Origin: Sipunculus nudus
Lineage: Eukaryota > Annelida > Sipuncula > Golfingiida > Sipunculidae
Length of the DNA: 64,000 nt
Reading direction: 5' to 3'
NCBI GenBank assembly: GCA_026874595.1
Contig: CM049310.1
Coordinates: 35,729,558 to 35,793,557 of the forward strand
Position numbers and translations under genes: made by a program. The number at the start of each line of letters is the position of its first letter. Position 1 is the stretch's first letter. Below the pieces are notes generated by a model. The model was not told where the DNA came from and ran no database searches. It worked only from the letters and a program-made list of their open reading frames with translations. Below are positions 46,301-51,122 of this stretch, piece by piece.

Positions 46301-47167
46301 CAGCCTTTTCCAGGAAACAATTTATTATGCGACACCCGTTTTACCAGCGGTAGGCTGAAGCCCGGTTTCTATAGTTCTGCCCATACTACTTCAACAGTGT
46401 TTTCCACTTTAAAATTACTAAAACTATTTCTGCCCTAGACTACAAGAGCTTCTGTCAGAAACACAATATTTGATATCATTCAAATTTTTTTTTCCTGGGA
46501 AAACGTTTAAGTTCTAGTATTTTTCCCCAAGATTTTGAGAGTAAACTTTAATTTTGTTCAATTTAAATGCAAAGTATTTTTAAAAAATATGTAGCAATTA
46601 AGCATATTGGTATCCTAGCAATCACTTGAATAAAAGAACTATCCTTGGATCAAAGAGATAACCAGCAATAGCAATTTGTCAATGTAGCAGATCTTGGCGA
46701 AAAAGGGTCTGCGTCTGACTGTTTAATGTTTACAGTTACACTGCAATGCTGTTGTTGACTGTTATCAGACCAGGCAGATGATTTGTATTTTGTCAAAATT
46801 CATACATTTACACGGTAATCAGTTAATACAAAAATTAATACACTCAATCTTAAAACTACCAGGGCGTACTCCGGTCCAGCAAATAGAGTCACTGATTCCG
46901 ATATCCTGCTCTGTCATCATGACATTTCTCAGAAATTCCTGTCAAATTCTGACTCAGGAAAACAAGCTCTCATTCAGTCCACGTAAATGCCACTTTATTA
47001 TTCAATCAGCAACATATGCACCCACACATATGCGATTACACGCATTCTTACCATCTTGTTAATGCATTTAGTAGCTCTGGTAAATTGTTGCTCTTGAAAC
47101 TGGAGCAAGATGCGGCGATTAATGACTGGACGCAGGCCGACCAGTCGACCTCCGAGCCTGACGCCAT
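1335..47167 (-). CDS. UBR4: UBR4 (p600/POE) E3 ubiquitin ligase, N-terminal part, 25 exons
   Basis: UBR4 is a giant N-recognin-type E3 ligase of the N-degron pathway and cytoplasmic protein quality control, about 5,000 residues in animals. Twenty-five exons (listed separately) join in frame to 3,563 nt, about 1,187 residues; all introns are GT-AG and every phase agrees. The translation is colinear with the animal UBR4 N-terminus. Diagnostic blocks are SDSNTYYEDDFSS (exon 12), DEDSEPLFGQWFEETLSP (exon 13), DVNVEHLQLLLLLFH (exons 17/18), MVLILDYLLHNFYDP (exon 19), HTLRWASRLG (exon 22) and DAVIAKVQVALDDLF (exon 24). The visible part is the helical, HEAT/ARM-like region; the UBR zinc box, beta-propeller-like region and C-terminal catalytic module are beyond the left edge. 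I see no stops or frameshifts, so the gene looks intact. Orthology is very secure; exact exon ends rest on splice consensus and phase. Confidence 0.96.
1427..1880. other. UBR4 intron 24
   Basis: AT-rich intron. I see no gene, repeat family or structured element in it. Confidence 0.6.
1881..2018 (-). CDS. UBR4: UBR4 exon 24
   Basis: 138 nt, phase 0 at both ends, TTACAG acceptor and GTAAGA donor. It contains MLDAVIAKVQVALDDLFTKS, one of the best-conserved UBR4 blocks (vertebrate LDAAISKVQVSLDEHFSKM). Confidence 0.93.
2410..2790 (+). repeat. Dispersed repeat, copy 1 (intron 23)
   Basis: An interspersed repeat beginning near GGAGGGTATG and followed by a TG-rich stretch, CACAACATAACTCA-like sequence and a GAATTAG/GATTTT block. 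The same order of blocks recurs at 33265-33570 with moderate divergence. There is no coding capacity and I could not assign a superfamily. Confidence 0.6.
2957..3079 (-). CDS. UBR4: UBR4 exon 23
   Basis: 123 nt, phase 0/0, TGCCAG acceptor and GTGAGT donor. It encodes DCLVRQGMTTQDASFLVTRV, then a stretch ending LVLNYIQGE. This corresponds to the vertebrate DHLIKQGMKAEHASSLLELA segment. Confidence 0.9.
3671..3853 (-). CDS. UBR4: UBR4 exon 22
   Basis: 183 nt, phase 0/0, TTACAG acceptor and GTGAGC donor. It encodes EACALHYHFHVTWRLLACLP and, further on, VMHTLRWASRLGHKAFSVWA, matching the EACALQYYFLILWRILGILP and LHTLRWSSRLR blocks of vertebrate UBR4. Confidence 0.94.
4406..4525 (-). CDS. UBR4: UBR4 exon 21
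   Basis: 120 nt, phase 0/0, GTTACAG acceptor. The donor is GTAAG after a terminal A. It encodes ACSFLLGNPDVLSYNSLYSA followed by CISLLLMGSRLDLGHRCSAL, aligning with the vertebrate LYAALTALLAAGSQLDTVRR region. Confidence 0.88.
5078..5205 (-). CDS. UBR4: UBR4 exon 20
   Basis: 128 nt, TTCCAG acceptor and GTCAGT donor. It encodes a variable start and then SMKPRFYNLSPSDYSSQDVP, matching the vertebrate HPRFYCVLSPEASEDDLNRL block. A short TA tract (5045-5060) lies just inside the downstream intron. Confidence 0.88.
5206..6147. other. UBR4 intron 19
   Basis: A 942-bp AT-rich intron. I recognise no gene, repeat family or strong secondary structure here. Confidence 0.55.
6148..6401 (-). CDS. UBR4: UBR4 exon 19
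   Basis: 254 nt, phase 2 to 1, TTACAG acceptor and GTAGGA donor. It encodes MVLILDYLLHNFYDPPAALM, then DQVQWNLYG and a C-terminal NEVEENYRKSQ, matching vertebrate LLLIFDYLLHQYSKAPVYLF, EQVQHNLL and KEVEENWSKHF. Its local base composition is richer in GC than the surrounding intron. Confidence 0.95.
8778..11866 (+). mobile_element. Family-2 element B nested inside element A
   Basis: A complete copy of about 3.1 kb, with the 5' ACAAGGGACCCATGGG start at 8778 and the 3' hairpin at 11834-11864. It lies inside element A in the same orientation. Its interior carries a poly-G run (9631-9642), a long GA microsatellite (10164-10313), a second poly-G run (11007-11020), and a right half shared with copies D and E (from about 10830). 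Junctions fall in an A-run, so any target duplication longer than a few A residues can be excluded but the exact breakpoints are ambiguous. Confidence 0.7.
10164..10313 (+). repeat. GA/AG polypurine microsatellite
   Basis: About 150 bp of nearly pure purine, mainly (GA)n interrupted by short AAA and GGCTGGACTGCC segments, inside element B. The open frames across it encode only Arg/Glu or Leu/Ser runs and are not genes. Confidence 0.9.
12490..12616 (-). CDS. UBR4: UBR4 exon 18
   Basis: 127 nt, phase 1 to 2, TTACAG acceptor and GTAAGT donor. It encodes DVNVEHLQLLLLLFHSLPLL followed by a Gln-rich helix ending VTSITEQLCA. The first block is nearly identical to vertebrate DLNVEHLQLLLLIFHNF. Confidence 0.95.
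13037..13286 (-). CDS. UBR4: UBR4 exon 17
   Basis: 250 nt, phase 0 to 1, TGTTAG acceptor and GTAAGA donor. It encodes DCLLAELGLDPLAEDPWPMT, then VQPRTLSVLCSILLQRQQKE and IVNIWTRFLTTLKA, colinear with vertebrate LLQQLGVAPFSEGPWPLYIH, PQSLSVLSRLLLIWQ and VWDRFLSTMKQ. Confidence 0.95.
13774..14840. mobile_element. Possible pogo/Tigger-like non-autonomous relic (intron 16)
   Basis: The left boundary CAGTCGAGTCCACTT follows a TA. The right boundary, read on the minus strand, begins CATTTCAAGCCCGCTTATTG, and an internal copy of that arm lies at 14757. Motifs of the form TTATTGTCA recur through the segment, as in degenerate pogo/Tigger ends. No transposase frame is readable, and the right side lacks a clear TA, so the call is tentative. 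Confidence 0.35.
15084..17655 (+). mobile_element. Family-2 hairpin-ended element C (uninterrupted)
   Basis: A 2.57-kb copy running from ACAAGGGACCCATGGG to the hairpin at 17623-17653, ending CTAA. It matches the left part of element A (6451-8777) almost throughout. It differs by a short deletion near 15790 relative to A, and by a roughly 100-bp segment near 16215-16310 that A lacks. GGAC tetramer runs precede the hairpin. It gives the pre-insertion sequence that proves B is nested in A. No coding potential. It lies in UBR4 intron 16. Confidence 0.78.
17923..18008 (-). CDS. UBR4: UBR4 exon 16
   Basis: 86 nt, phase 1 to 0, TTACAG acceptor and GTATGT donor. It encodes AKLYEEFSSALSRFSHSIIA and then TELLSESMQ, matching vertebrate DEEFAAALYHFNHSLVTSDL. 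Confidence 0.9.
18171..18319. repeat. 75-bp tandem duplication abutting the exon 15 donor
   Basis: Two adjacent copies (about 18171-18245 and 18247-18319) share GCTTGAAAGAAGAGA at the left and AATTAATGACTGAC at the right. The right copy contains the 5' splice site of exon 15 (GTCAGTCATT on the minus strand); the left copy carries the same donor-like sequence inside the intron. Confidence 0.8.
18320..18402 (-). CDS. UBR4: UBR4 exon 15
   Basis: 83 nt, phase 2 to 1, TTACAG acceptor and GTCAGT donor. It encodes SQSLNAQHMAGLADVIKGLD, matching vertebrate SVSLSEHHMATLASIIKEVD. Confidence 0.9.
18403..18990. other. UBR4 intron 14
   Basis: AT-rich intron with no recognisable gene or repeat family. 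Confidence 0.55.
18991..19076 (-). CDS. UBR4: UBR4 exon 14
   Basis: 86 nt, phase 0 to 2, TTACAG acceptor and GTATGT donor. It encodes YISLATDILQLMNTQILGSP, aligned with vertebrate FLGLASNILNFITSSMLNSR. Confidence 0.88.
19282..21759 (+). mobile_element. Family-2 element D, composite
   Basis: It starts ACAAGGGACCCATGGG at 19282 and ends at the hairpin 21727-21757. The left 600 bp match elements A and C. At 19898 a second, slightly diverged 5' terminus (ACAAAGGACCCATGGGTC) begins, after which the interior and right half follow the element B/E type. It therefore looks like a truncated A-type left end followed by a complete second copy. A (TATTCA)n stretch lies at 19785-19815 and a poly-G run at 20901-20912. 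No coding potential. It lies in UBR4 intron 13. Confidence 0.72.
22520..22752 (-). CDS. UBR4: UBR4 exon 13
   Basis: 233 nt, phase 1 to 0, CTTCAG acceptor and GTAAGT donor. It encodes DSDAIYNIWHTVPS, then DEDSEPLFGQWFEETLSP, then a Pro/Glu-rich disordered tail. The second block is a signature of UBR4 (vertebrate DDDSEPILGQWFEETISP). The preceding DAIYNIWH segment has no counterpart that I recall in vertebrates. Confidence 0.96.
23431..23945. repeat. 30-bp minisatellite (intron 12)
   Basis: About 17 tandem copies of a 30-bp unit close to ACAGATGACACATCTTTACA plus TGATGATAC, with point variation and one or two short deletions. Because 30 is divisible by 3, it stays open on both strands and gives a spurious 141-codon frame with a 10-residue period. 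It is flanked by intron sequence on both sides and has no splice signals. Confidence 0.92.
24109..24229 (-). CDS. UBR4: UBR4 exon 12
   Basis: 121 nt, phase 0 to 1, ATACAG acceptor and GTAGAG donor. It encodes ATSIKKQKSGQEPTDTSCSS then SDSNTYYEDDFSSSEDSSDE. The SNTYYEDDFSS motif is identical to vertebrate UBR4 and was the first anchor for the gene call. The tail is acidic and phosphorylatable in character. Confidence 0.97.
24230..24885. other. UBR4 intron 11
   Basis: AT-rich intron with no recognisable gene or repeat family. Confidence 0.55.
24886..25026 (-). CDS. UBR4: UBR4 exon 11
   Basis: 141 nt, phase 0/0, TTTCAG acceptor and GTAACT donor. It encodes AAQRVHRLINDVPLANMLFS and MLTVAFKK, matching vertebrate SIQRIQRLIDSVPLTNLLLT and LLSTSYRK. 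Confidence 0.93.
25446..25505. repeat. Inverted repeat in intron 10
   Basis: CCTTGTTATGG (25446-25456) and its perfect complement CCATAACAAGG (25495-25505) can form an 11-bp stem around a 38-base loop. The flanking 25420-25780 is less AT-rich than its surroundings and may be an old non-autonomous element, but I cannot assign it. The rest of intron 10 (25027-26531) shows nothing else. Confidence 0.6.
26532..26634 (-). CDS. UBR4: UBR4 exon 10
   Basis: 103 nt, phase 2 to 0, CAACAG acceptor and GTAAGG donor. It encodes YPGFGVLGVALASKAIGLLS and ALLEDVNVESLVSM, matching vertebrate HQGFGVLSVILANHAIKLLS and SLFQDLQVEAL. Confidence 0.94.
27067..27239 (-). CDS. UBR4: UBR4 exon 9
   Basis: 173 nt, phase 0 to 2, GGCAG acceptor and GTAACC donor. 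It encodes ALQNLHLLGSWFLMMGLQNL and a Ser/Lys-rich tail ending SGSPK, colinear with vertebrate YQNFQLLGAWCLLNSLFLIL. Confidence 0.9.
27591..27650 (-). CDS. UBR4: UBR4 exon 8
   Basis: 60 nt, phase 0/0, TTTCAG acceptor and GTAAGT donor; too short for ordinary ORF detection. It encodes LAVFNSVCQAVRSSTKAGGH, matching vertebrate LEIYDMIGQAIKSSRRAGGE residue for residue in length. Confidence 0.9.
27651..28441. other. UBR4 intron 7
   Basis: A 791-bp AT-rich intron. A local motif close to AATATAGGAAAAT recurs between 28060 and 28390, which looks like low-complexity sequence and not a defined repeat family. Confidence 0.5.
28442..28691 (-). CDS. UBR4: UBR4 exon 7
   Basis: 250 nt, phase 2 to 0, TTGCAG acceptor and GTAAGT donor. 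It encodes FHLLLTDISVVWKAFSLPIL, EPLTPQRLEKVITVAMTCLY and DAHATGIVQKS, matching vertebrate FHSLVIDVTMALDTLSLPVL, EPLNPSRLQDVTVLSLSCLY and SDAATIVQKC. Confidence 0.96.
28938..29345 (-). repeat. tRNA-derived SINE (intron 6)
   Basis: On the minus strand a tRNA-like head begins near 29345. It carries a box A-like GTGGCTCAGGGGTAGAGC (29321-29338) and a box B-like GTTCGAATC (29285-29293). It is followed by about 250 bp of body and an A-rich 3' end (the T run at 28941-28958 on the plus strand). The head cannot fold into a full functional tRNA as read, so this is a SINE and not a tRNA gene. A plus-strand frame across it is incidental. Confidence 0.75.
29529..29716 (-). CDS. UBR4: UBR4 exon 6
   Basis: 188 nt, phase 0 to 2, CACAG acceptor and GTAAGT donor. 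It encodes KNIQTLQILDGANVLLDVCL, QLIYIKRYKNRYLDTLRGEE and FIMPNSIGDAVAIRN, colinear with vertebrate NVASLQELGGSEKLLRVCLN, LPYFLRYINRFQDAV and FFIMPATVADATAVRN. Confidence 0.95.
30130..32528 (+). mobile_element. Family-2 element E
   Basis: About 2.4 kb from ACAAGGGACCCATGGG to the hairpin at 32496-32526. It shares with copy D the switch from A-type left end to B-type interior, but the second 5' terminus is missing: the junction is at about 30679 (CATGTCTGG joined to CCAAGCTTAAG). This implies it derives from a D-like composite by a small deletion. The right half carries a poly-G run (31675-31687). No coding potential. It lies in UBR4 intron 5. Confidence 0.72.
32664..32845 (-). CDS. UBR4: UBR4 exon 5
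   Basis: 182 nt, phase 1 to 0, TTTTAG acceptor and GTAAGT donor. It encodes a variable Lys/Asp-rich stretch containing TNIFDQLTSVFHELPTTGKQ, matching vertebrate MNFLNQLTSVFNPRT, then an acidic disordered tail. Confidence 0.9.
33265..33570 (+). repeat. Dispersed repeat, copy 2 (intron 4)
   Basis: A second copy of the repeat at 2410-2790: GGAGGGTATGGCTTCACACC, a TG run, ACAACATGACTCACAC, and GATTCAGGTAAATTCACAAT blocks occur in the same order. Poly-G and poly-C runs lie nearby at 33024-33052 and 33215-33232. Confidence 0.6.
33825..33948 (-). CDS. UBR4: UBR4 exon 4
   Basis: 124 nt, phase 0 to 1, CAACAG acceptor and GTAAGT donor. It encodes KTLMVLIGSLCKGSSSLPKS and DVVTFTALLKAAKPPPNIRS, matching vertebrate KHLILLIKGLCTGCSRLDRT and EIITFTAMMKSAKLPQTVKT. 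Confidence 0.95.
34728..34842. repeat. DIRS terminal inverted repeat, left (3') copy
   Basis: About 115 bp, inverted with respect to 39093-39208. Shared features include GATGTGAGC, the palindromic core AGAGAATATTCTCT, TATTCACACGCCAGAAGCCC, and CCTGAGTAGGCCTATCATCG. Confidence 0.85.
34939..35050. repeat. DIRS internal complementary region
   Basis: 34939-35006 is the reverse complement of the outer left end 34690-34755 (shared ACCACCATTCACGGGGAGGG). 35007-35050 (ACGTAAACATCGATGTGAGC) matches the outer right end 39169-39212 in inverted orientation. It therefore carries complements of both termini side by side, as expected for the template-joining region of DIRS elements. Confidence 0.8.
35250..36160 (-). 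pseudogene. DIRS tyrosine recombinase, frameshifted
   Basis: The N-terminal SAM-like core-binding part lies near 36160-35900 (LIFSRWAWERHIDPL, FPTIRGYWAALLSVL). The first catalytic part is in another frame (KTAFLLALATAGGRAELHAL, catalytic Arg at 35763-35761). The C-terminal part is in a third frame, with HEVR (35392-35381) and the nucleophile context FTQFYLKDV (Tyr codon 35284-35282). All conserved catalytic positions that I can check are still visible, but at least two frameshifts separate them. Confidence 0.82.
36542..37439 (-). pseudogene. DIRS reverse transcriptase / RNase H, frameshifted
   Basis: The palm motif with catalytic Asp appears as FKIDLTDAYFHVPIHP (Asp codon about 37379), followed by VFQFRALPF. 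The YLDDWLIH motif (37198-37187) is in a second frame, and GFLVNVQKSHLVPTQTIQFL in a third. These three motifs and their spacing are typical of the DIRS RT clade. RNase H-like sequence follows toward 36542 but is corrupted. Confidence 0.85.
37792..39194 (-). pseudogene. DIRS gag-like region, broken
   Basis: Three overlapping minus-strand frames (39194-38691, 38563-38012, 38148-37792) with Pro/Ala/Arg-rich character and no recognisable enzymatic motif occupy the gag position, upstream of the RT. Sequence between 37792 and 37440 is presumably the RT N-terminus. Frame changes indicate decay. Confidence 0.55.
39093..39208. repeat. DIRS terminal inverted repeat, right (5') copy
   Basis: Inverted partner of 34728-34842, lying 69 bp upstream (in + coordinates) of UBR4 exon 3. 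Confidence 0.85.
39277..39380 (-). CDS. UBR4: UBR4 exon 3
   Basis: 104 nt, phase 1 to 0, TTTCAG acceptor and GTATGA donor. It encodes NMSDATAACKVLLKYLLDRL, matching vertebrate QLQSVAAACKVLIEFSLLRL. The DIRS end lies 69 bp from its 3' splice side. Confidence 0.93.
39700..40815 (+). repeat. 145-bp tandem array with terminal hairpin (intron 2)
   Basis: Seven units of 144-145 bp; the landmark GAATTT(G/A)GG recurs at 39821, 39965, 40110, 40255, 40400, 40545 and 40690. The last unit runs into GACGGAAGGACGGACTGACA and then a hairpin at 40784-40810, with arms AGGGCACCACTTG and CAAGTGGGGCCCT, ending CTAAT. The architecture is the same as family 1 (tandem core, GGAC-rich tail, hairpin, CTAA), but the monomer is unrelated. 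Open frames crossing it are by-products. Confidence 0.8.
41175..41272 (-). CDS. UBR4: UBR4 exon 2
   Basis: 98 nt, phase 2 to 1, TTTTCAG acceptor and GTGAGT donor. It encodes CENDILQHEPESECFYSAFA and ALATHYVCQNVKA, matching vertebrate SESEILHHEKQYEPFYSSFV and ALSTHYITTVCS. Confidence 0.93.
42660..43540 (+). repeat. 300-bp tandem array with terminal hairpin (intron 1)
   Basis: Nearly three units; the block CAAGGTCACCCATCTT recurs with its CACCC at 42751, 43048 and 43361, spacing 297 and 313 bp. A poly-C run (43206-43220) lies in the third unit. The tail has CCAGACGGACAG and a hairpin at 43505-43533 with arms TAGCCC and GGGCTA, ending CTAA. Related but degenerate sequence continues to the left to about 42060. 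Confidence 0.7.
43834..45798. mobile_element. TIR DNA transposon, non-autonomous, TA target duplication
   Basis: Terminal inverted repeats CCGTAAAAGTC(A/G)TTGCAGAA (start 43834; complement ending 45798) are flanked by TA on both sides (43832-43833, 45799-45800). Subterminal AAGTCGCACC-type motifs recur at both ends. TA duplication and these ends fit the Tc1/mariner-pogo group. A 136-codon frame at 44647-45057 shows no transposase motif, so the element is probably non-autonomous. It lies in UBR4 intron 1. Confidence 0.72.
45840..46060 (-). repeat. tRNA-derived SINE (intron 1)
   Basis: On the minus strand, a box A-like CGGCTCACATAGTAGCG and a box B GGTTCGATTCC (complement at 46000-46010) sit at tRNA-like spacing in 45990-46060, followed by an unrelated body toward 45840. 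The boundaries are uncertain. Confidence 0.6.
46170..46220. repeat. Two adjacent GC-rich palindromes
   Basis: GTGGGGGCTCCGCCCCCAC (46170-46188) and GGGGAACCCAGGTTCCCC (46203-46220) are near-perfect hairpins 14 bp apart in AT-rich intron DNA. Confidence 0.75.
47052..47167 (-). CDS. UBR4: UBR4 exon 1 with start codon
   Basis: 116 nt, starting at ATG 47167-47165 in a strong context (AACATGG, A at -3, G at +4) and ending before GTAAGA. It encodes MASGSEVDWSACVQSLIAAS followed by CSSFKSNNLPELLNALTR, which aligns with the vertebrate N-terminus GWEVAVRPLLSASYSAFEMK, ELPQLVASV. Vertebrate proteins have about 25 extra N-terminal residues, so the start fits well. Confidence 0.93.
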
Positions 47168-47230
47168 GTTTTCCTTCTTCTTTATCAACTTCCGGTGTAG
47201 TGGGAAAAAGGTTACAGTGGGTTTTAAGAG
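47168..47230 (-). promoter_or_regulatory. UBR4 5' leader with ETS-like site
   Basis: On the minus strand CCGGAAG lies at 47195-47189, about 21 bp upstream of the start codon. ETS/GABP-type sites are common at housekeeping promoters. There is no TATA box near by. The transcription start itself cannot be placed from sequence. Confidence 0.4.
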
Positions 47231-48149
47231 AAATAATGAAAATACAAACGAATGTGTATACGATTTACATAAACTTTTCTAAAAGCTAAGCCCTCTGTGG
47301 CCAATATTTCATTGCAAAGAGACTTTAATTTAAAAAATTATAATATAAAAGTATATTGTATGATGCATGGAGGGGGAAGTCGAATAATTAACATAATTAA
47401 CATTTCTAATAATTACGTGTGAAAATATTGGAATTTTACAAAATTTACAAATAGACATTTTTTGTTTAATCGTTCAAGCAGAGGCAAATGATGATGCTTT
47501 TATTCTTTTAAGACAATTCATAAATTCGAGATGCAGACTTATTTTTTTAATATAGATGGCGCCACTTAGTCTTCACAGAAATGTAGTTCAACTTAGATTG
47601 ACATTTATAAATTCAATCCACGAAGTCGTTGCCCAGGATTCTGATTAAAGTTATGAACTTGTCATAATTAGCCTTCAAATAAGTATTTTTTTTAAACTGT
47701 GCTCGCTCGTTAATAGGTAAGGACAGGTCGTGCATATTTTAATTTATATATATTTCTTATTATTACATTTTGGAAGTGTCTTGACAGACGACAGTGTCGG
47801 ATGCCTAGTCTTTTCACATTCTAAACCTTGAACAACAGCACTGTAATAAACTCACACTAAAAACACATGTATAAACTCATATTACAAGCTTTTGTTGACA
47901 AGTTAGATGGCAAACTTTGTAAACAATTGTATCATCGACGGCCTATTTATGCAGATATGCCCTTCGATCTTTTGCTGTAATACCGGTAATCTCTTCTTAT
48001 CTTTTCCCATTCATCAGATGTGACAAATGTTCTCCGTGTGTCAATATCCAAATTTTTATAGTCAAAACAAGCTTAGGATAAGAAACTTGTCAATTTATAT
48101 ACCTGGGGGGATGGTAAAGATTAAGTTATTACTAGAATATGGGCAGTCG

Positions 48150-49280
48150 ACAAGCCACTACAGATCTCCTCCGAATCACAGAGGCGTGGATAAAGTAAGG
48201 CATGGGATCCCTTTTGACGTGACAGCCATTGAAATATGTAGCATCAGAGATGCCCAAGTCCCCCAAAATGCACGGATGGACGAAACTACAAAAAAATATT
48301 GTAGATGGCACCACGTGTACAAGGTAATGCCATCCCAGATCTATAGATATGAAAAACTTCAGGCCTATGCGTCGAACCACTCCCTAAGATAAATACATAA
48401 ATCCGCCACTTGCCATGTATACTCGAGAAAGATATCTAAGTTGGATGTACATGCACAATTTCAGGCCGATACGCCCAACCACTCCTGAGATATGTGTGAT
48501 ATTCACCTAAAACAGATGCACAGATGGACATAGCGCAAAAACGGTTGTAGGTAGTACCAGTACCAGTCTTGTGTACAGATAAAGCGGTCCAAGATCTATG
48601 GACATGCACACCTTCAAGCTGATATATTAAATTTCTCCTGATGATAAAGCTTGGATGTATTCTCAAAGTACTCTAATGCCGATGGCACCACAAATCTCGT
48701 GTACGAGAGATCTAACCAAGATTGATGAATATGCAAAATTTCTGGCTAATCCGCCAAAACACTCTTAGGTATAGGGCATCAATGTATTCTATGAAAACCA
48801 TATGGTAGGTGGCGCCATCTGCCATGTGTATTGAGAAAGCTATCCAAAATGGTCGAACGTGCGAAATTTAAAGCCAATACATTGATGCATTCCTGAGATA
48901 TGAGTGACCTTAACCTTTAGCCGACACACGGATGGACGCCACACAAAAACAATTGCAGATGGCTTCACTATAGTCTTCAGTGCATGCGAGACCGAGGTAT
49001 CAAAGATCTATGAACATGCACAATTCAAGCTAAATACATTGACCACTCCTGGAATATGAGCTATTATCAATAAAATAGACGCAGAGATGGACACTAGAAG
49101 GATTGCAGGTGGCGCCACCTTTATTTGGCACTAGTCCATTTGTGACACGATAATTTCTCTGGGTTCCAGAAAAATAGGTCCAAGGGTCTCAGAGGAGTTC
49201 TCTGGAATGAACGTGGTGGTGCTGTCAGAAGAACTCGGCTGAAAACTAAGTATAAGCAACTGTGTTTTGGCGGATACAGT
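48150..49280 (+). repeat. Diverged copy of the family-1 element (intergenic)
   Basis: Degenerate repeats with GGTGGCGCCATC (near 48819) and a perfect GGTGGCGCCACC (49108-49119), then TCTCAGAGGAGTTCTCTGGA and a terminal GTTTTGGCGGATAC (49264-49277). These match the tail of the element at 1-1225 in order. The left boundary is vague. Confidence 0.65.
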
Positions 49281-49933
49281 TAATTGTATTAGTTATACAC
49301 TGTCAGATTAAATCTGACATTAAACAGTCAAGTCTAATATTTTATACATTATAAGATCGAATCAAATGATATAATGGAAACATCAGCTATAACAAAAATA
49401 AAAAGTCATGTACTTTATATTTGTTTTAATTGCATAACCAGATAAACTGATATGAACATATTGCTAATGAAGCCTACAATGCATAAATATGTACAAGTTA
49501 AGATGCTGAAAGGTATGAATTATCAGCACTGTGATCAGTGTAAATAACACGCACAATATTGAAACAAACTGTATAAAACTAGAAAAAAAACAAGTTCTTG
49601 TATGGATTTAATGTACGGTGTTTGTAAAGCTGTCGGGTGCGCAAGGTCTAAATTATCAAATATGTAGGCAGCCGATACTGTCTGCTGTTGGTTATCTGAG
49701 TCTGCCTATACGACATTCTCAGCCGAGTAGACACTTCCGTTTTGCGGCACAGCGACAGCTTGATTTATTCATGCTGATCAAGGATGTACATCGTTGTACG
49801 TTTCATGTAGATTAAAAGCATTTGCTTTGGTGTCTAATATTCCGAAATAACAAACACCATGTCGTTAACATTGTACATTGTCCAACAACCGCCAGGCACA
49901 TCTGCTAAGAGACGGAATACGGGCGGTCCTGAT

Positions 49934-50247
49934 GCGACAGTCCTGATAAGTATAAAACGCTGAAAACTCTGGGGATGTCTAATGGAAATAACAAGAAAAA
50001 AATATATGATAACTGATGAAAAAAGATAATTAGTTAAACAAATTTTCTTTCCTCGCCAGATATTACTTGTTTAAGAATGAACGGTTATGCCCGACAGTCC
50101 TAATAAGTATAAAACGCTGAAAACTCTGGGGATGTCTAATGGAAATAACAAGAAAAAAATATGATAACTGATGAAAAAAGATAATTAGTTAAACAAATTT
50201 TCTTTCCTCGCCAGATATTACTTGTTTAAGAATGAACGGTTATGCTT
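49934..50247. repeat. 158-bp direct tandem duplication
   Basis: Two nearly identical copies (49934-50091 and 50092-50247) begin CGACAGTCCT(G/A)ATAAG and include TAAAACGCTGAAAACTCTGG. Differences are a handful of substitutions and a 2-bp TA deletion, so the duplication is young. Confidence 0.85.
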
Positions 50248-50394
50248 CTTCTGTGGTTTAAAACACTGACTGAAAGTGAAGTCGGCGCGGGTCTCCGGAA
50301 AATCCGGCCCGCAATGACTCCCTCAGCAACGTCAACGTTTGATATATAGAGTCGGTATACAGTTAGATATTTAAGTCGAAAAAAGAAGATACTG

Positions 50395-50550
50395 ATAGAT
50401 CCTAGTGAGAGAGGTGGGGGAAGCCAGTGAACCAAATGAGAAACACCGACCTTGAATGGGCCACTTCAACCCACTCTCATGGCAGCACCTGGGATCGAAC
50501 CCGGGTCACCTCCGCCGAGCGTTTTACCGCTCAGCTGTCCAGGCCCCGGT
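50395..50550 (-). repeat. tRNA-derived SINE head (intergenic)
   Basis: On the minus strand, a box A-like CAGCTGAGCGGTAAAACGC and a perfect box B GGGTTCGATCCC (complement 50491-50502) lie in 50481-50550. The body continues to lower coordinates. The head lacks a complete acceptor-stem pairing, so it is not called as a tRNA gene. A TA microsatellite (50570-50620) sits on its other side. Confidence 0.6.
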
Positions 50551-50569
50551 TTAAAATTACCATACACTT

Positions 50570-50620
<51 letters not shown>
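50570..50620. repeat. (TA)n microsatellite
   Basis: About 25 TA units, uninterrupted. Confidence 0.95.
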
Positions 50621-50624
<4 letters not shown>

Positions 50625-50869
50625 GTTAACTAGAATATATGGGTAGTCTACAATCTATGACATATTCTACTTGTATCCAGCGAATCCAATTAAAAGGTAT
50701 ATACTAAGCGAGGCAAATATGATATATCCCCTGACGTAGTAGTCCTCGAAATGTCTGGCATCAGTGATCCCAAGGTATTCCAAGACACTGACGATACCAC
50801 CTGTTAACAAGTATTGTTTTATTTTTCACCAATCAATTGACATGCTACATATAGGTGGCACCACAAGTT

Positions 50870-51060
50870 ATGTTCAGTGGATACTTGTATGAATGAAAAT
50901 GAGATATGCATGACTTTTACTCGAAATAGACGCACAGATGGACGCATCTCAAACAGATCATAGATTGCGCCACTGGACTTGCGAATAAAATCTAGCTATT
51001 CAAAACTTTTTGACATGCAAAATTTCAGGTCAGTATATATCAGTATATCAGTATATGTCA

Positions 51061-51122
<62 letters not shown>

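Noticed and set aside
1335-47167. Minus-strand gene as another large HEAT-repeat protein (for example HEATR5)
   Set aside because: SDSNTYYEDDFSS, FGQWFEETLSP and the whole colinear block order are specific to UBR4.
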